A DNA stretch of 8,096 nt from DATHTS01 sp041940425 (GTDB lineage Bacteria; Acidobacteriota; Blastocatellia; Pyrinomonadales; Pyrinomonadaceae). Location: the NCBI GenBank assembly GCA_041940425.1, contig JBGTSF010000114.1, forward strand, positions 1 through 8,096, given 5' to 3'. Of the stretch, positions 1 through 6,507 are shown piece after piece. Both the position numbers and the translations under genes were made by a program. Position 1 is the first letter of the stretch. Each line of letters begins with the position of its first letter. Below the pieces are notes generated by a model. That model ran no database searches and was not told the DNA's origin. It saw only the letters and a program-made list of their open reading frames with translations.

Positions 1-363
1 CAATCCGACTTCATCGAAGAACATCAGAAGATCGTCTTTCGCATAGTTGTCCTTGCCGGCGAGCGCGGAAAAGTATTCAAGATTTTCCAAGCCCGACAGA
101 TTTTTGTAGAGATTGACCTGTTCGGGAATATAGGCGAGAAATTTTTTAGTTTCGAGCGGCTCGTCAGCGGCATTTAAGCCTTTGATCAGAGCCTTGCCGG
201 AAGACGGCTCGATAAAATTCAGAAAAAGATTGATGGTTGTCGTTTTGCCCGCGCCGTTCGCGCCGAGAAGGCAGTAGACATCGCCCGCTTCGACCGTCAG
301 ATTAAGCCGGTCGAGTGCCGTGTGTCCGTTATAGTTTTTCGTCAGTTCGACTGTTTGCAGCAT
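1..363 (-). CDS. ABC transporter ATP-binding protein, N-terminal part (runs off the left edge)
   Basis: This is the first 121 residues of an ABC-transporter ATPase, the cytoplasmic subunit that binds and hydrolyses ATP to drive a membrane partner. The Walker A motif GANGAGKTT is at residues 34-42, and a Q-loop region (YIPEQVNLYKNLSG) is at about 79-91. The signature motif, Walker B and H-loop lie beyond the window. The ATG at 361-363 is supported by a GAGGAAG ribosome site (372-378), 8 nt upstream. The N-terminus and the PEQ..LY.NLSGLENL pattern resemble ATPases of ABC-2 type exporters and NosF/CcmA-like proteins, but the substrate cannot be told from this part. The gene follows the MerC-like gene on the same strand after a 141-bp gap, so co-transcription is possible but not shown. 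Family call is secure; the subfamily is inference. Confidence 0.93.
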   Translation of the reverse strand, partial: MLQTVELTKNYNGHTALDRLNLTVEAGDVYCLLGANGAGKTTTINLFLNFIEPSSGKALIKGLNAADEPLETKKFLAYIPEQVNLYKNLSGLENLEYFSALAGKDNYAKDDLLMFFDEVGL

Positions 364-434
364 AAAAATATCTTCCTCTTGTGTTTGAAATTAGCGGTGA
401 TTGAGAAGTTTACCGCCAAAAAAAAATCCCGGCT

Positions 435-508
435 CTGAAATTTTTACGAACGGTCGGAAAACAAAGATAAAAGGAATTTTTTTGAATATCCGTGGTAAAA
501 AATTTCAG
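435..508. repeat. Long inverted repeat between the merC-like and ABC genes
   Basis: The arm CTGAAATTTTTAC (435-447) is matched by GTAAAAAATTTCAG (495-508). The second arm is its reverse complement with one extra A, and it covers the MerC stop codon. The spacer is 47 nt. It could fold as a weak, A/T-rich 3' hairpin of the MerC mRNA or be an operator. There is no typical T-tract terminator. The 9-mer ACGAACGGT (446-454) starts in the left arm. Confidence 0.4.
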
Positions 509-894
509 CAGACCGAGCAGTCGCGGCACAGGCGGCGGTTAAGCAAATGAGCGGCGGTCAGAAAACACGCGCCGGCGATGAGAAACACGGCTTTCAAATA
601 GAAATCATCTTCAAAGTAAAGATGCGTTAAAATTATCAGACCGATTCCCGAAGCGGCGAGCAGAATCGAACGCAGTTTGCGGTGTTCACGCAGATAGGTT
701 GGCAAAAGGCTCATGACGGCGATTATCACGGAAACGGCGATAAACGCGCGTTCGGTCGTCTCTTCAAGCAAAAATCCCAATCCCGCGACGGGCAAAACCG
801 CGAGTAGAAACGGCAGCGCGAAACAATGCGCCGCGCATGCCCAAGCCGCCGCCGCGCCGAAATTATCAAGCCAGATTTGCATTTTTTTATACAT
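505..894 (-). CDS. MerC-domain integral membrane protein
   Basis: A 129-residue membrane protein with about four hydrophobic segments (roughly residues 12-41, 49-65, 75-92 and 100-117). The first segment holds CAAHC (C20, H23, C24) followed by a proline and LLAVLP. The protein ends with HLLNRRLCRDCSVC, giving C123, C126 and C129. This order (CxxHC in helix 1, LLP..RxHR in the middle, AHLLNRRLC at the end) matches the MerC-domain family, named after the mercury-uptake protein MerC. Most genomic members are not in mer operons, and no merR, merT, merP or merA is seen here, so mercury resistance should not be assumed. A metal-related role is inference from the Cys and His residues. The start at 894 has a GAGG site 8 nt upstream; an in-frame ATG four codons later is less well placed. 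Confidence 0.85.
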   Translation of the reverse strand: MYKKMQIWLDNFGAAAAWACAAHCFALPFLLAVLPVAGLGFLLEETTERAFIAVSVIIAVMSLLPTYLREHRKLRSILLAASGIGLIILTHLYFEDDFYLKAVFLIAGACFLTAAHLLNRRLCRDCSVC

Positions 895-1111
895 ATATTT
901 TTCCTCGCCGAATAATCTTTGAATTTTTTCTAAGGCAATCTATCAAAATAAAAAAAAACGGGAAATATAAAACGAAAATTTTTCGGGCGGTTGTTTTCGC
1001 TCATTCAGCGGTCGGAAAGATTGAATAATTGAAAAGGCTGTGCCGGGTTTTACTAATTTTTATTTCGTTATTCCAGGCTGAATTTTTTCAAAAGAAAATT
1101 CGGGATAAATA

Positions 1112-1140
1112 TTGCTAAAATCGAAGAAAATCAATAATAT
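1112..1140 (+). promoter_or_regulatory. Sigma70-like promoter for the small secreted protein
   Basis: TTGCTA (1112-1117) and TAATAT (1135-1140) are 17 bp apart, each matching 4 of 6 consensus bases. A start near 1147 would give a leader of about 98 nt. The surroundings are very A/T-rich, so a chance match is possible. Confidence 0.35.
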
Positions 1141-1165
1141 GTTTTTGCATTCAAAAGCCGTCTGC

Positions 1166-1201
1166 CGAAACGATGCCGACATACGGTTTACTCCCGTTTC
1201 G
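1166..1201 (+). promoter_or_regulatory. Possible stem-loop in the 5' leader of the small secreted protein
   Basis: CGAAACG (1166-1172) can pair with CGTTTCG (1195-1201), and an inner CCG/CGG (1176-1178 with 1184-1186) can pair inside the loop. It lies 43 nt before the start codon. It matches no riboswitch I recognise. Confidence 0.25.
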
Positions 1202-1231
1202 TTCTAAGGACATCGCTAAATCTATTAGTTC

Positions 1232-1238
1232 AGGAGAG
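1232..1238 (+). promoter_or_regulatory. Ribosome binding site that fixes the small-protein start
   Basis: AGGAGAG lies 6 nt upstream of the ATG at 1245. It selects this start over the in-frame ATG at 1173, which has no such site and would put 24 residues before the signal peptide. Confidence 0.8.
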
Positions 1239-1244
1239 TCAAAT

Positions 1245-1460
1245 ATGAAAAAACTGTTTGCCACCTTTTTGCTGCTGGTTTGCGTATCTGCCGTTTTTGC
1301 AGGTAAAACCGGCGGTTCAGAAAGTGTTATCGCTAATCCGAAAGCTCCGGTCTGTCATGATAAGGACGGCAGATTTATAGATAGTAAAGAATGTGATCCG
1401 ACTTCGTGCGGATGCCTGTTTCATCAGATCGAGGAGTTCTTAATCGGATTATTTGATTAA
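1245..1460 (+). CDS. Small secreted cysteine-rich protein of unknown function
   Basis: A 71-residue protein whose family I do not recognise. Residues 1-19 form a clear signal peptide: MKK, then a hydrophobic stretch ending SAVFA, with likely cleavage before G20. The mature part is about 52 residues, acidic, and has four cysteines: C37, C50, C55 and C57 (spacing C-x12-C-x4-C-x-C), with H38 and H60 nearby. This would suit two disulfides or a metal site in the periplasm or outside the cell. The start is fixed by AGGAGAG 6 nt upstream. The gene stands alone on the plus strand, is divergent from the MerC-like gene, and is followed 53 nt after its stop by a strong terminator. That makes it a complete single-gene transcription unit and argues for a real gene. 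Its function is unknown; a metal link from its neighbours is only a guess. Confidence 0.72.
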   Translation: MKKLFATFLLLVCVSAVFAGKTGGSESVIANPKAPVCHDKDGRFIDSKECDPTSCGCLFHQIEEFLIGLFD

Positions 1461-1513
1461 GTATTTGAATTCCTGTGTGACTTAAAGCTTTAAAAGGTTT
1501 TTCCCGAAATAAT

Positions 1514-1551
1514 AAAAAAGTCCGGCGGCGTTTGCCCATCGGACTTTTTTT
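1514..1551 (+). terminator. Rho-independent terminator after the small secreted protein
   Basis: AAAAAAGTCCG (1514-1524) pairs perfectly with CGGACTTTTTT (1540-1550) across a 15-nt loop, and further T residues follow. The A/T flanks make it usable from both strands. Confidence 0.85.
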
Positions 1552-1572
1552 ATTTTTAATAATTCGATTTTA

Positions 1573-1600
1573 ACGGGAACTGTTTCCCGACAGTTCCCGT
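1573..1600. repeat. Perfect 10-bp hairpin without T-tract
   Basis: ACGGGAACTG (1573-1582) and CAGTTCCCGT (1591-1600) pair perfectly around the 8-nt loop TTTCCCGA. There is no T-run after it, so it is not a standard terminator. It could be a dispersed palindromic repeat unit. Confidence 0.55.
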
Positions 1601-1917
1601 CCCTTTGTGTGACTTATAAAGGTTGTAAATCTATCCTCACGGACAAACTTACAAAGCAAAATTTAATTGAAATATTCAACGCGCTTTTAATAATTTAACG
1701 AGCGGCGGTTTTTTATTTACAAACGGCGCAATATCTGTAATGAGCGGATAATAAAAAAAGCGAACATCGCCCGGGCGTGAATTTCGGACGACATTCGCAA
1801 AAGTCCTTAGAATCGTTTAAGGAGTCAACCGATTTCGATTTAAGCACGACTTGATAAAAAAAAATTGTGTTTTTTATGAACGGCTGTTTTGAGCAAATGA
1901 AGCGAATTTCTAACCGT

Positions 1918-1965
1918 ATAAAAACGAAAAGCCCCGAATAAATGATCGAGGCTTTTCGTTTTTAT
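1918..1965 (-). terminator. Terminator of the M28 peptidase gene
   Basis: A long hairpin beginning 15 nt after the peptidase stop codon. The 16-bp uninterrupted stem pairs 1918-1933 with 1950-1965 (core AAAACGAAAAGCC with GGCTTTTCGTTTT). After one mismatch, CGA/TCG extends the inner stem. T-runs exist on both strands, so it may work in both directions. Confidence 0.88.
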
Positions 1966-1980
1966 TTCGGAGTCGTTTCG

Positions 1981-3789
1981 TTATTCGGCGTAAGCGTGAT
2001 TATTTAGATTTACGCTCAAAAATGCCGGAAAACCGGACGGGATTTCGTGAGATTCGACATCGTGTCCGCAGATCGAATGGTCGAGACCGGAAAAACGGAA
2101 CGCCGTTTCTTCTCTTTCGGCGCGAAAATCAAAGCCTTTGAAGAAAGCCGTCGCCGCGTTCGAAGCGGGCGTTTTGCGCGGCAGTTTTTCGTCGGTCATT
2201 GCCGAGTTATACGCGAACGCCGCCATGATGATCGCCGAGCGTTTCAGGTCTTCTTCCAGAATCCGGTCAGAAACGTCCTGCGTCGTGTGCCACGTTCTCG
2301 TAAAATACTCGATCGGGTCCTGAATAAATTGAAATCCGGGAAGACCGACCGCATCGAAGGCGAGATGATCCGTGCCGCCCGTCGAATTGATCGTCAGGGT
2401 TTTCGCGTCATACTCGGCAAAAGGCGCGAGCCAGTCGCGGAATATCGGACGCACGGCTTCATTGTCCTGCATATATACGCCGCGAATCTGTCCGGTGCCG
2501 TTGTCGAGATTGTAATAAGCGGCGAATTTATCGTAAGCCGCCGTTTTATTGATGGACGGCTTTCCGCCGCTGAACGCGCTGAAAGCCGCCGCATCCGAGC
2601 CGTCTCCGATGGTCGCCAAATTTTTCTTGACGTAGCCGCGCGAACCGAGAAGTCCCTGTTCTTCACCCGTCCACAGCGCGACGCGAATCGTCCGGCGCGG
2701 CTTCAAACCGGAAGCCTGCAAAATTCTCATCGCTTCCATAACGACCGTCGTTCCGGCACCGTTGTCGGTCGCGCCCGTTCCCGAATGCCAAGAGTCGAGA
2801 TGCGCCCCGATCATCACGACTTCATCTTTTAAGTCCGTGCCGGGAATTTCCGCCAGAGTGTTATACCCTTGCAGATCGTCGTCATAAAATTTCGCTTCGA
2901 GATCAATCGTCATTTTGACCGGAACGCCCTGCCGGACGAGCCGCAGAATGCGGTTATACTGTTCGGCTTCGGCAACGATCTGCGGCAGTGTCGGCGCGGC
3001 GTTTTTCGCATAGACGCGAATGCCGCCGAACGGATTGCCGTCGGTGTTCGTTTGCGGTGCCGGGCTTGCGCCCATGACGCGAATCGTTCCGCCGTCAACG
3101 CCGAGACCGGCATCAACCAAAACAGCCGCGCCTTCTTCGAAATAAAAACGGTATTTGCGCTGGGCAAACTGCTGTGCTTTGCGCTGTTCTTCGGTCGGCG
3201 TAAATTGCTGCGGCGGTGTCGGTTCTGCGGTTTCCAGTTTTTCGAGTTCTTTAGTCGAACGGCGCTTGGCATCGGGTTGAAAATCTACCGTTACTTCCGC
3301 ATCGTCTGCGATTAAAACGATCGCGCCTTTTAATTTTCCTTTGTAAGCGGCGAGTTCCTCTTCGTTTTTCGCATCAACGACGACGACATCGGCAGTGACC
3401 GCTCCATTCGTCGAGGGCGACCATGCTTTCGGATACGAACGAAAAACGCTCGTTTCGGTCGGCGTGGCAAACGACGAAACGTATCGCTTGAGTTCCCAGC
3501 CGCGACCGAATTCGCCCCACGGGTCAACCGTTGCGTTCTGTAATCCCCATTTTTCGAACTGCTCCTTCGTCCATTGATTGGCTCGTTTCTGCGCGGGCGA
3601 GTTGGTCAGACGGGCGCCGATCACGTCGGTCAGATACCGCATCGTTTTCATCGCCTGCGAACGGCTCATTCCCTCTTCCTTTATTTTAGCGATTGCCGCG
3701 TCGCCGCTCATCGTATTCGTTTGTCCGAATAAAAAGTTCGGCAACAAAAGCGTCGTCAACAAAATAAAAACTGCATTTTTTCTAAACAT
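1981..3789 (-). CDS. Secreted M28-family zinc metallopeptidase with PA-like insert
   Basis: A 602-residue exported peptidase, probably an aminopeptidase or carboxypeptidase acting in the periplasm or outside. Residues 1-22 are a signal peptide ending LFGQ. Residues 110-290 hold a PA-like region (VVVVDAKNEEEL, GAIVLIADD, GAAVLVDAG). The M28 core follows with all expected residues: H330 and D332 in GAHLDSW, D342 in TDNGAGT, the catalytic/zinc pair E376-E377 in TGEEQGLLGS, D429 in NLDNGTG, and H501 in TWHTTQDV. It should therefore be active. The start at 3789 has AGGAGA (3798-3803) 8 nt upstream. Residues about 540-602 form an odd tail after KLPRK, where family members I recall usually end. It has two histidine clusters and one cysteine, and could be a real extension or a frameshift. 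The gene sits downstream of the receptor but behind a terminator, so it is probably a separate transcript. Confidence 0.92.
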   Translation of the reverse strand: MFRKNAVFILLTTLLLPNFLFGQTNTMSGDAAIAKIKEEGMSRSQAMKTMRYLTDVIGARLTNSPAQKRANQWTKEQFEKWGLQNATVDPWGEFGRGWELKRYVSSFATPTETSVFRSYPKAWSPSTNGAVTADVVVVDAKNEEELAAYKGKLKGAIVLIADDAEVTVDFQPDAKRRSTKELEKLETAEPTPPQQFTPTEEQRKAQQFAQRKYRFYFEEGAAVLVDAGLGVDGGTIRVMGASPAPQTNTDGNPFGGIRVYAKNAAPTLPQIVAEAEQYNRILRLVRQGVPVKMTIDLEAKFYDDDLQGYNTLAEIPGTDLKDEVVMIGAHLDSWHSGTGATDNGAGTTVVMEAMRILQASGLKPRRTIRVALWTGEEQGLLGSRGYVKKNLATIGDGSDAAAFSAFSGGKPSINKTAAYDKFAAYYNLDNGTGQIRGVYMQDNEAVRPIFRDWLAPFAEYDAKTLTINSTGGTDHLAFDAVGLPGFQFIQDPIEYFTRTWHTTQDVSDRILEEDLKRSAIIMAAFAYNSAMTDEKLPRKTPASNAATAFFKGFDFRAEREETAFRFSGLDHSICGHDVESHEIPSGFPAFLSVNLNNHAYAE

Positions 3790-3819
3790 TAAAAATATCT
3801 CCTAAATCCCTGTTTGATT

Positions 3820-3845
3820 CGTAAAATTTACACTAGTGTTTTACG
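3820..3845. promoter_or_regulatory. Palindromic operator-like site upstream of the M28 peptidase
   Basis: The perfect 10-bp palindrome ACACTAGTGT (3830-3839) overlaps a wider inverted repeat, CGTAAAA (3820-3826) with TTTTACG (3839-3845). It lies 31-56 bp upstream of the start codon, where a promoter would be expected. The regulator is unknown. Confidence 0.35.
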
Positions 3846-3891
3846 CGGCAACTTCAATAAAAGTTTTTCGGCTTGGGTTTTTAAAAATAAC

Positions 3892-3923
3892 AAGGAAATG
3901 AGATGGTAAAAACTCATTTCCTT
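3892..3923 (-). terminator. Terminator of the TonB-dependent receptor gene
   Basis: AAGGAAATGAG (3892-3902) and CTCATTTCCTT (3913-3923) form a perfect 11-bp stem with a 10-nt loop, starting 22 nt after the receptor stop codon. On the minus strand the stem is followed by GTTATTTTT, a fair T-tract. Confidence 0.75.
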
Positions 3924-3945
3924 TTGCTTACTTTTATTCCGAATT

Positions 3946-6303
3946 TTAAAAGAATCTGATCGTGTAAGAAGCTCTAAATCCGCGTCCCGCTTCGGGAAGA
4001 ATGTCTTTGATAAAATTGACATGATTGCGGTAAAGCCGGTTCGTCAGATTCTGTCCGCCGAATGTGAAAATATGCGCGTAATGTTCGGTTGCATAAGTGT
4101 ATGAACCATTAACATTAAAGAGAGCGTAACCGGCGGTCGGTGTTTCGAGCGGGAAAACGTCGTCCGCGTCTTTTCTGCCCGCGAAAACTCCTTCCGGTCG
4201 AAGGCTCAGACCTTTGTAACGAAAATCGCCGCCGATGCGAAAACGCGCCGGCGTGATGCGCGGCAAAGGCGTGTCAATATCTTTCAGACGCGCTTTGACA
4301 ATATCCGCCGCGACGAACATTCCGAAATAATCGTTAAAGCTGTAATCCGCCGACAGATCCGCGCCGACAAAGCGGGCATCATTCTGTTGAAACGCGCCGA
4401 CCGGCAAGCCGTCTTCGACGTCAATCAAACCGTTTTCGTCCTCATCCAGCGGCGCGAGATATATGAAATCATTGATGTCGTAGTAAAAGAAACTGCCGTT
4501 CAAACGAAGCCGCCTGATGTTTTGACGCAGGGAAAATTCGATGCCGTTCGAGCGTTCTCTTTCGAGAGTTTGATCGCCGACCTCGAACGTGATCGTGCCG
4601 ATGTGCGGACCGAAGTTATAGATTTCTTCGAGCGCGGGCGCACGGTAACTGCTCGTAAAATTGGCGAAAAAGCTCGCGCCTTCCCAAAGCCGGAACTGCG
4701 CTCCGAACGCGCCGGAAAATCCCGTAAAATCTCGGTTGATATACAGATCGCCATTGACCGGACCGTAGCGGTTATTTTCAATGCGTCCGCCGAACTGCAA
4801 AGCCACGCGGTCGAAATCGAGTTCCTGCAAAACGAACGCGGCGAAATTGTTCTGCCGGACTCTGCCGTCAACGAGTTGCTCCGCGCCCTCGGTCAGATAA
4901 CTGCGGCGGTAACCTTCAAAGCCGAACCGCCCGGAAAGTTTCCCGTATTTTTTCTGCTGGAAAAGTGCGCGGTATGAAAAAATATCGTTCGTAAAAGTCG
5001 TAGCGATTTCGTCAATGCCGTCCTCGGTTTCGATCTCGTCGTGCCGGTAATCGGAAAAATCTATGAAGAAATTTCCCTGCGTAACAAAGCTGTCAATGTC
5101 GCGGAAACCGCCGCGCACCCGGTAGTTGTTGCGCCGCATTTTTATGTCAATCTCTTCTTCGGGAATTTCCGGCAAAGCGCGCGAAAATTGATCGCGGATG
5201 GCGTAAATGTCGTATTGACACGGCTCGCCTTTGCCGGAAGGTCTTTTCTTCTTTTCCGGTTCGCAAGGCTCGCCGTCCGGCGTGGTCAAAAACGCGCCTT
5301 CTTCAAACAGCGGGGCATACGGAATTCCGTAGCGGCGGCGGTCAAGCCCAAGCGATCCGGCAATAAAGCCTTTCTCGCCGAACCAGCCGAAACTCGTCAA
5401 GCCGCTGTAACTGCGCGAAGCGGAATTCGGAATTTTGCCCAGAGGCGTTTCAAAATCGTCTTCGCGCAGAAACGAGCCGTTGGCGTTAAGAAGAAATTTT
5501 TTGTAGCCGTATTCGACACCGCCGCCGATGCCGCCCTGCCGATTGACGCTGCCGCCCAAACCCGTAAAATAACCGCGCAGTCCGGGATGAGCGTCATTTT
5601 CGTCGCCCGTCACGGCATTAACCACGCCGCCAATGGCGTTCGAGCCGTAAAGCAAGGTCGCCGGACCTTTGATGACTTCCAATCTTTCCAGATTTAAACC
5701 GTCAACCGGCTCGCCGTGATCGCCTGACTGCGACCCCAAAGAGCCGTTGCGGATGCCGTCCTGCAAAACCAGCACGCGGTCGCCTTCAAAACCGCGAATC
5801 GAAGGGCGCGAAGATCCCGGACCGAAAGAGCGTTTGCTGATGCCCGCCTCGCGTTCCAGAGTTTCGCCGATAGAAGTCGAAGCCTGCTCGCGAATACGCG
5901 TCGAGCCGATCGCTTCGACCGACTGGAAAGATTCGAAAACCGAATTTTCCGTGCCGCTCGCCGTTACGGTCACTTCTTCTTTCAGAGAGGTTAAACTCAA
6001 AGCGAAATCAACCTCTCCGTTTCCGCCCGAATTTAGAACGGTCGTTTTCGCCTGATCGGAAAAGCCTTCGATGTGGGTAACGATCGTGTAACGTCCGGCA
6101 GGAATGTCCGTAAATTCATAAACGCCGCTCGCGTCGGTTTCCGCCGTGCGACCGAGCTGCGTGATCGTTACCGAAACGCCCGGCACCGGCTCATTATTTA
6201 TCCGGCTTGTAATCGTCCCGCGAATCGTTCCGCCGTTTTGTGCAGATGCCCCAACAGCAGAAATCACGATCATTAACAAAATTCCGATGTATCTTATTTT
6301 CAT
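3946..6303 (-). CDS. TonB-dependent outer-membrane receptor, ZnuD-like, with carboxypeptidase-like N-terminal domain
   Basis: A 785-residue outer-membrane importer energised by TonB. Residues 1-21 are a signal peptide (ending GASA). Residues about 26-105 are a carboxypeptidase-like regulatory fold, and a TonB-box-like EEVTVTA lies at 110-116. The plug is at about 131-235, and the rest is a beta-barrel ending RASYTIRFF with terminal Phe. The plug carries SRPSIRGFEGDRVLVLQDGI, DHGEPVD (D195, H196) and IKGPATLLYGSNAIGGVVN. These, with YGIP, EEIDIKMRRNNYRVRGGF and YRHDEIE in the barrel, match the ZnuD zinc-importer family. As I recall, neisserial ZnuD uses the DH pair for zinc. The barrel loop that is His-rich in ZnuD here has a Cys pair (C347, C362) in a Lys/Pro/Glu-rich stretch. 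Heme or another ligand remains possible. The start is chosen for the signal peptide; the frame is open upstream to an ATG at 6468, but that would bury the signal. Its ribosome site is weak. Confidence 0.93.
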   Translation of the reverse strand: MKIRYIGILLMIVISAVGASAQNGGTIRGTITSRINNEPVPGVSVTITQLGRTAETDASGVYEFTDIPAGRYTIVTHIEGFSDQAKTTVLNSGGNGEVDFALSLTSLKEEVTVTASGTENSVFESFQSVEAIGSTRIREQASTSIGETLEREAGISKRSFGPGSSRPSIRGFEGDRVLVLQDGIRNGSLGSQSGDHGEPVDGLNLERLEVIKGPATLLYGSNAIGGVVNAVTGDENDAHPGLRGYFTGLGGSVNRQGGIGGGVEYGYKKFLLNANGSFLREDDFETPLGKIPNSASRSYSGLTSFGWFGEKGFIAGSLGLDRRRYGIPYAPLFEEGAFLTTPDGEPCEPEKKKRPSGKGEPCQYDIYAIRDQFSRALPEIPEEEIDIKMRRNNYRVRGGFRDIDSFVTQGNFFIDFSDYRHDEIETEDGIDEIATTFTNDIFSYRALFQQKKYGKLSGRFGFEGYRRSYLTEGAEQLVDGRVRQNNFAAFVLQELDFDRVALQFGGRIENNRYGPVNGDLYINRDFTGFSGAFGAQFRLWEGASFFANFTSSYRAPALEEIYNFGPHIGTITFEVGDQTLERERSNGIEFSLRQNIRRLRLNGSFFYYDINDFIYLAPLDEDENGLIDVEDGLPVGAFQQNDARFVGADLSADYSFNDYFGMFVAADIVKARLKDIDTPLPRITPARFRIGGDFRYKGLSLRPEGVFAGRKDADDVFPLETPTAGYALFNVNGSYTYATEHYAHIFTFGGQNLTNRLYRNHVNFIKDILPEAGRGFRASYTIRFF

Positions 6304-6409
6304 AACTTTTAATAATTCCGTTTTGAAAAATTTTGAACTGCAAACAAATAAGTTTAGTCTGCCTCCGAAAAGCATCGCTTCGATTTTTTTTGAAAAACCG
6401 TTTTTCATA

Positions 6410-6441
6410 AACGAACGGTTAATTTCCCGCAACGAACGGTT
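6410..6441. promoter_or_regulatory. Two 11-bp direct repeats upstream of the receptor gene
   Basis: AACGAACGGTT occurs at 6410-6420 and 6431-6441, exactly 21 bp apart, about two helix turns. Two sites on one face of the DNA would suit a regulator binding in tandem. Its 9-bp core ACGAACGGT occurs again at 446-454 upstream of the ABC gene. It lies 107-138 bp before the chosen receptor start. Confidence 0.45.
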
Positions 6442-6507
6442 TAAGACTTTTTGCAACGCTATTTTCATTTAAAGCCTCGTGAATTCGGGATAGGAAAATT
6501 TGACCCC

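Larger units (their letters stand above)
895..1244. other. Divergent intergenic region between merC-like and small-protein genes
   Basis: 350 bp of strongly A/T-rich DNA from which two genes diverge. It holds the MerC ribosome site (about 903-906), the promoter-like pair and 5' stem-loop of the small secreted-protein gene (listed separately), and CGGTCGGAAA at 1009-1018. That 10-mer occurs again at 451-460 upstream of the ABC gene. I see no other gene or RNA here. Confidence 0.6.
1474..1616. repeat. 11-bp direct repeat flanking two hairpins
   Basis: TGTGTGACTTA occurs at 1474-1484 and again at 1606-1616, 132 bp apart. Each copy is followed shortly by TAAA(A)GGTT (1491-1499 and 1617-1624). 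The similarity therefore extends past the 11-mer, with a 6-nt gap in the second copy. The interval holds both hairpins. Confidence 0.5.
1461..1980. other. Gene-free region between two convergent genes
   Basis: 520 bp of A/T-rich DNA lying between the 3' ends of the small-protein gene and the M28 peptidase gene. It holds a terminator (1514-1551), a G/C-rich hairpin (1573-1600), an 11-bp direct repeat around them, and a second terminator (1918-1965). In 1625-1900 I see no coding frame and no recognisable RNA. Confidence 0.6.

Noticed and set aside
505..894. Mercury resistance operon
   Set aside because: Only a MerC-domain protein is present, with no reductase, regulator or periplasmic carrier nearby, and most members of this domain family lie outside mer operons.
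1173..1244. Longer start for the small secreted protein
   Set aside because: No ribosome site at 1173, while AGGAGAG sits 6 nt before the ATG at 1245, which begins directly with the signal peptide.
1851..1880. Promoter-like TTGATA with A/T-rich downstream box on the plus strand
   Set aside because: The -10 match is poor and no plus-strand gene follows; it lies between two convergent 3' ends.
2047..2832. 261-codon open frame on the plus strand
   Set aside because: Lies antisense within the M28 peptidase gene, whose catalytic motifs are all intact. Its translation is Arg/Phe-rich with no family signature, typical of a shadow frame.
4387..5697. Two long plus-strand frames (4387-4977 and 5041-5697)
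   Set aside because: Antisense to the TonB-dependent receptor barrel, which has clear family motifs throughout. No ribosome sites and no recognisable domains.
6304..6468. N-terminal extension of the receptor to the ATG at 6468
   Set aside because: It would place 55 residues before an evident signal peptide (MKIRYIG...GASAQ), preventing normal export, and covers the operator-like direct repeats.
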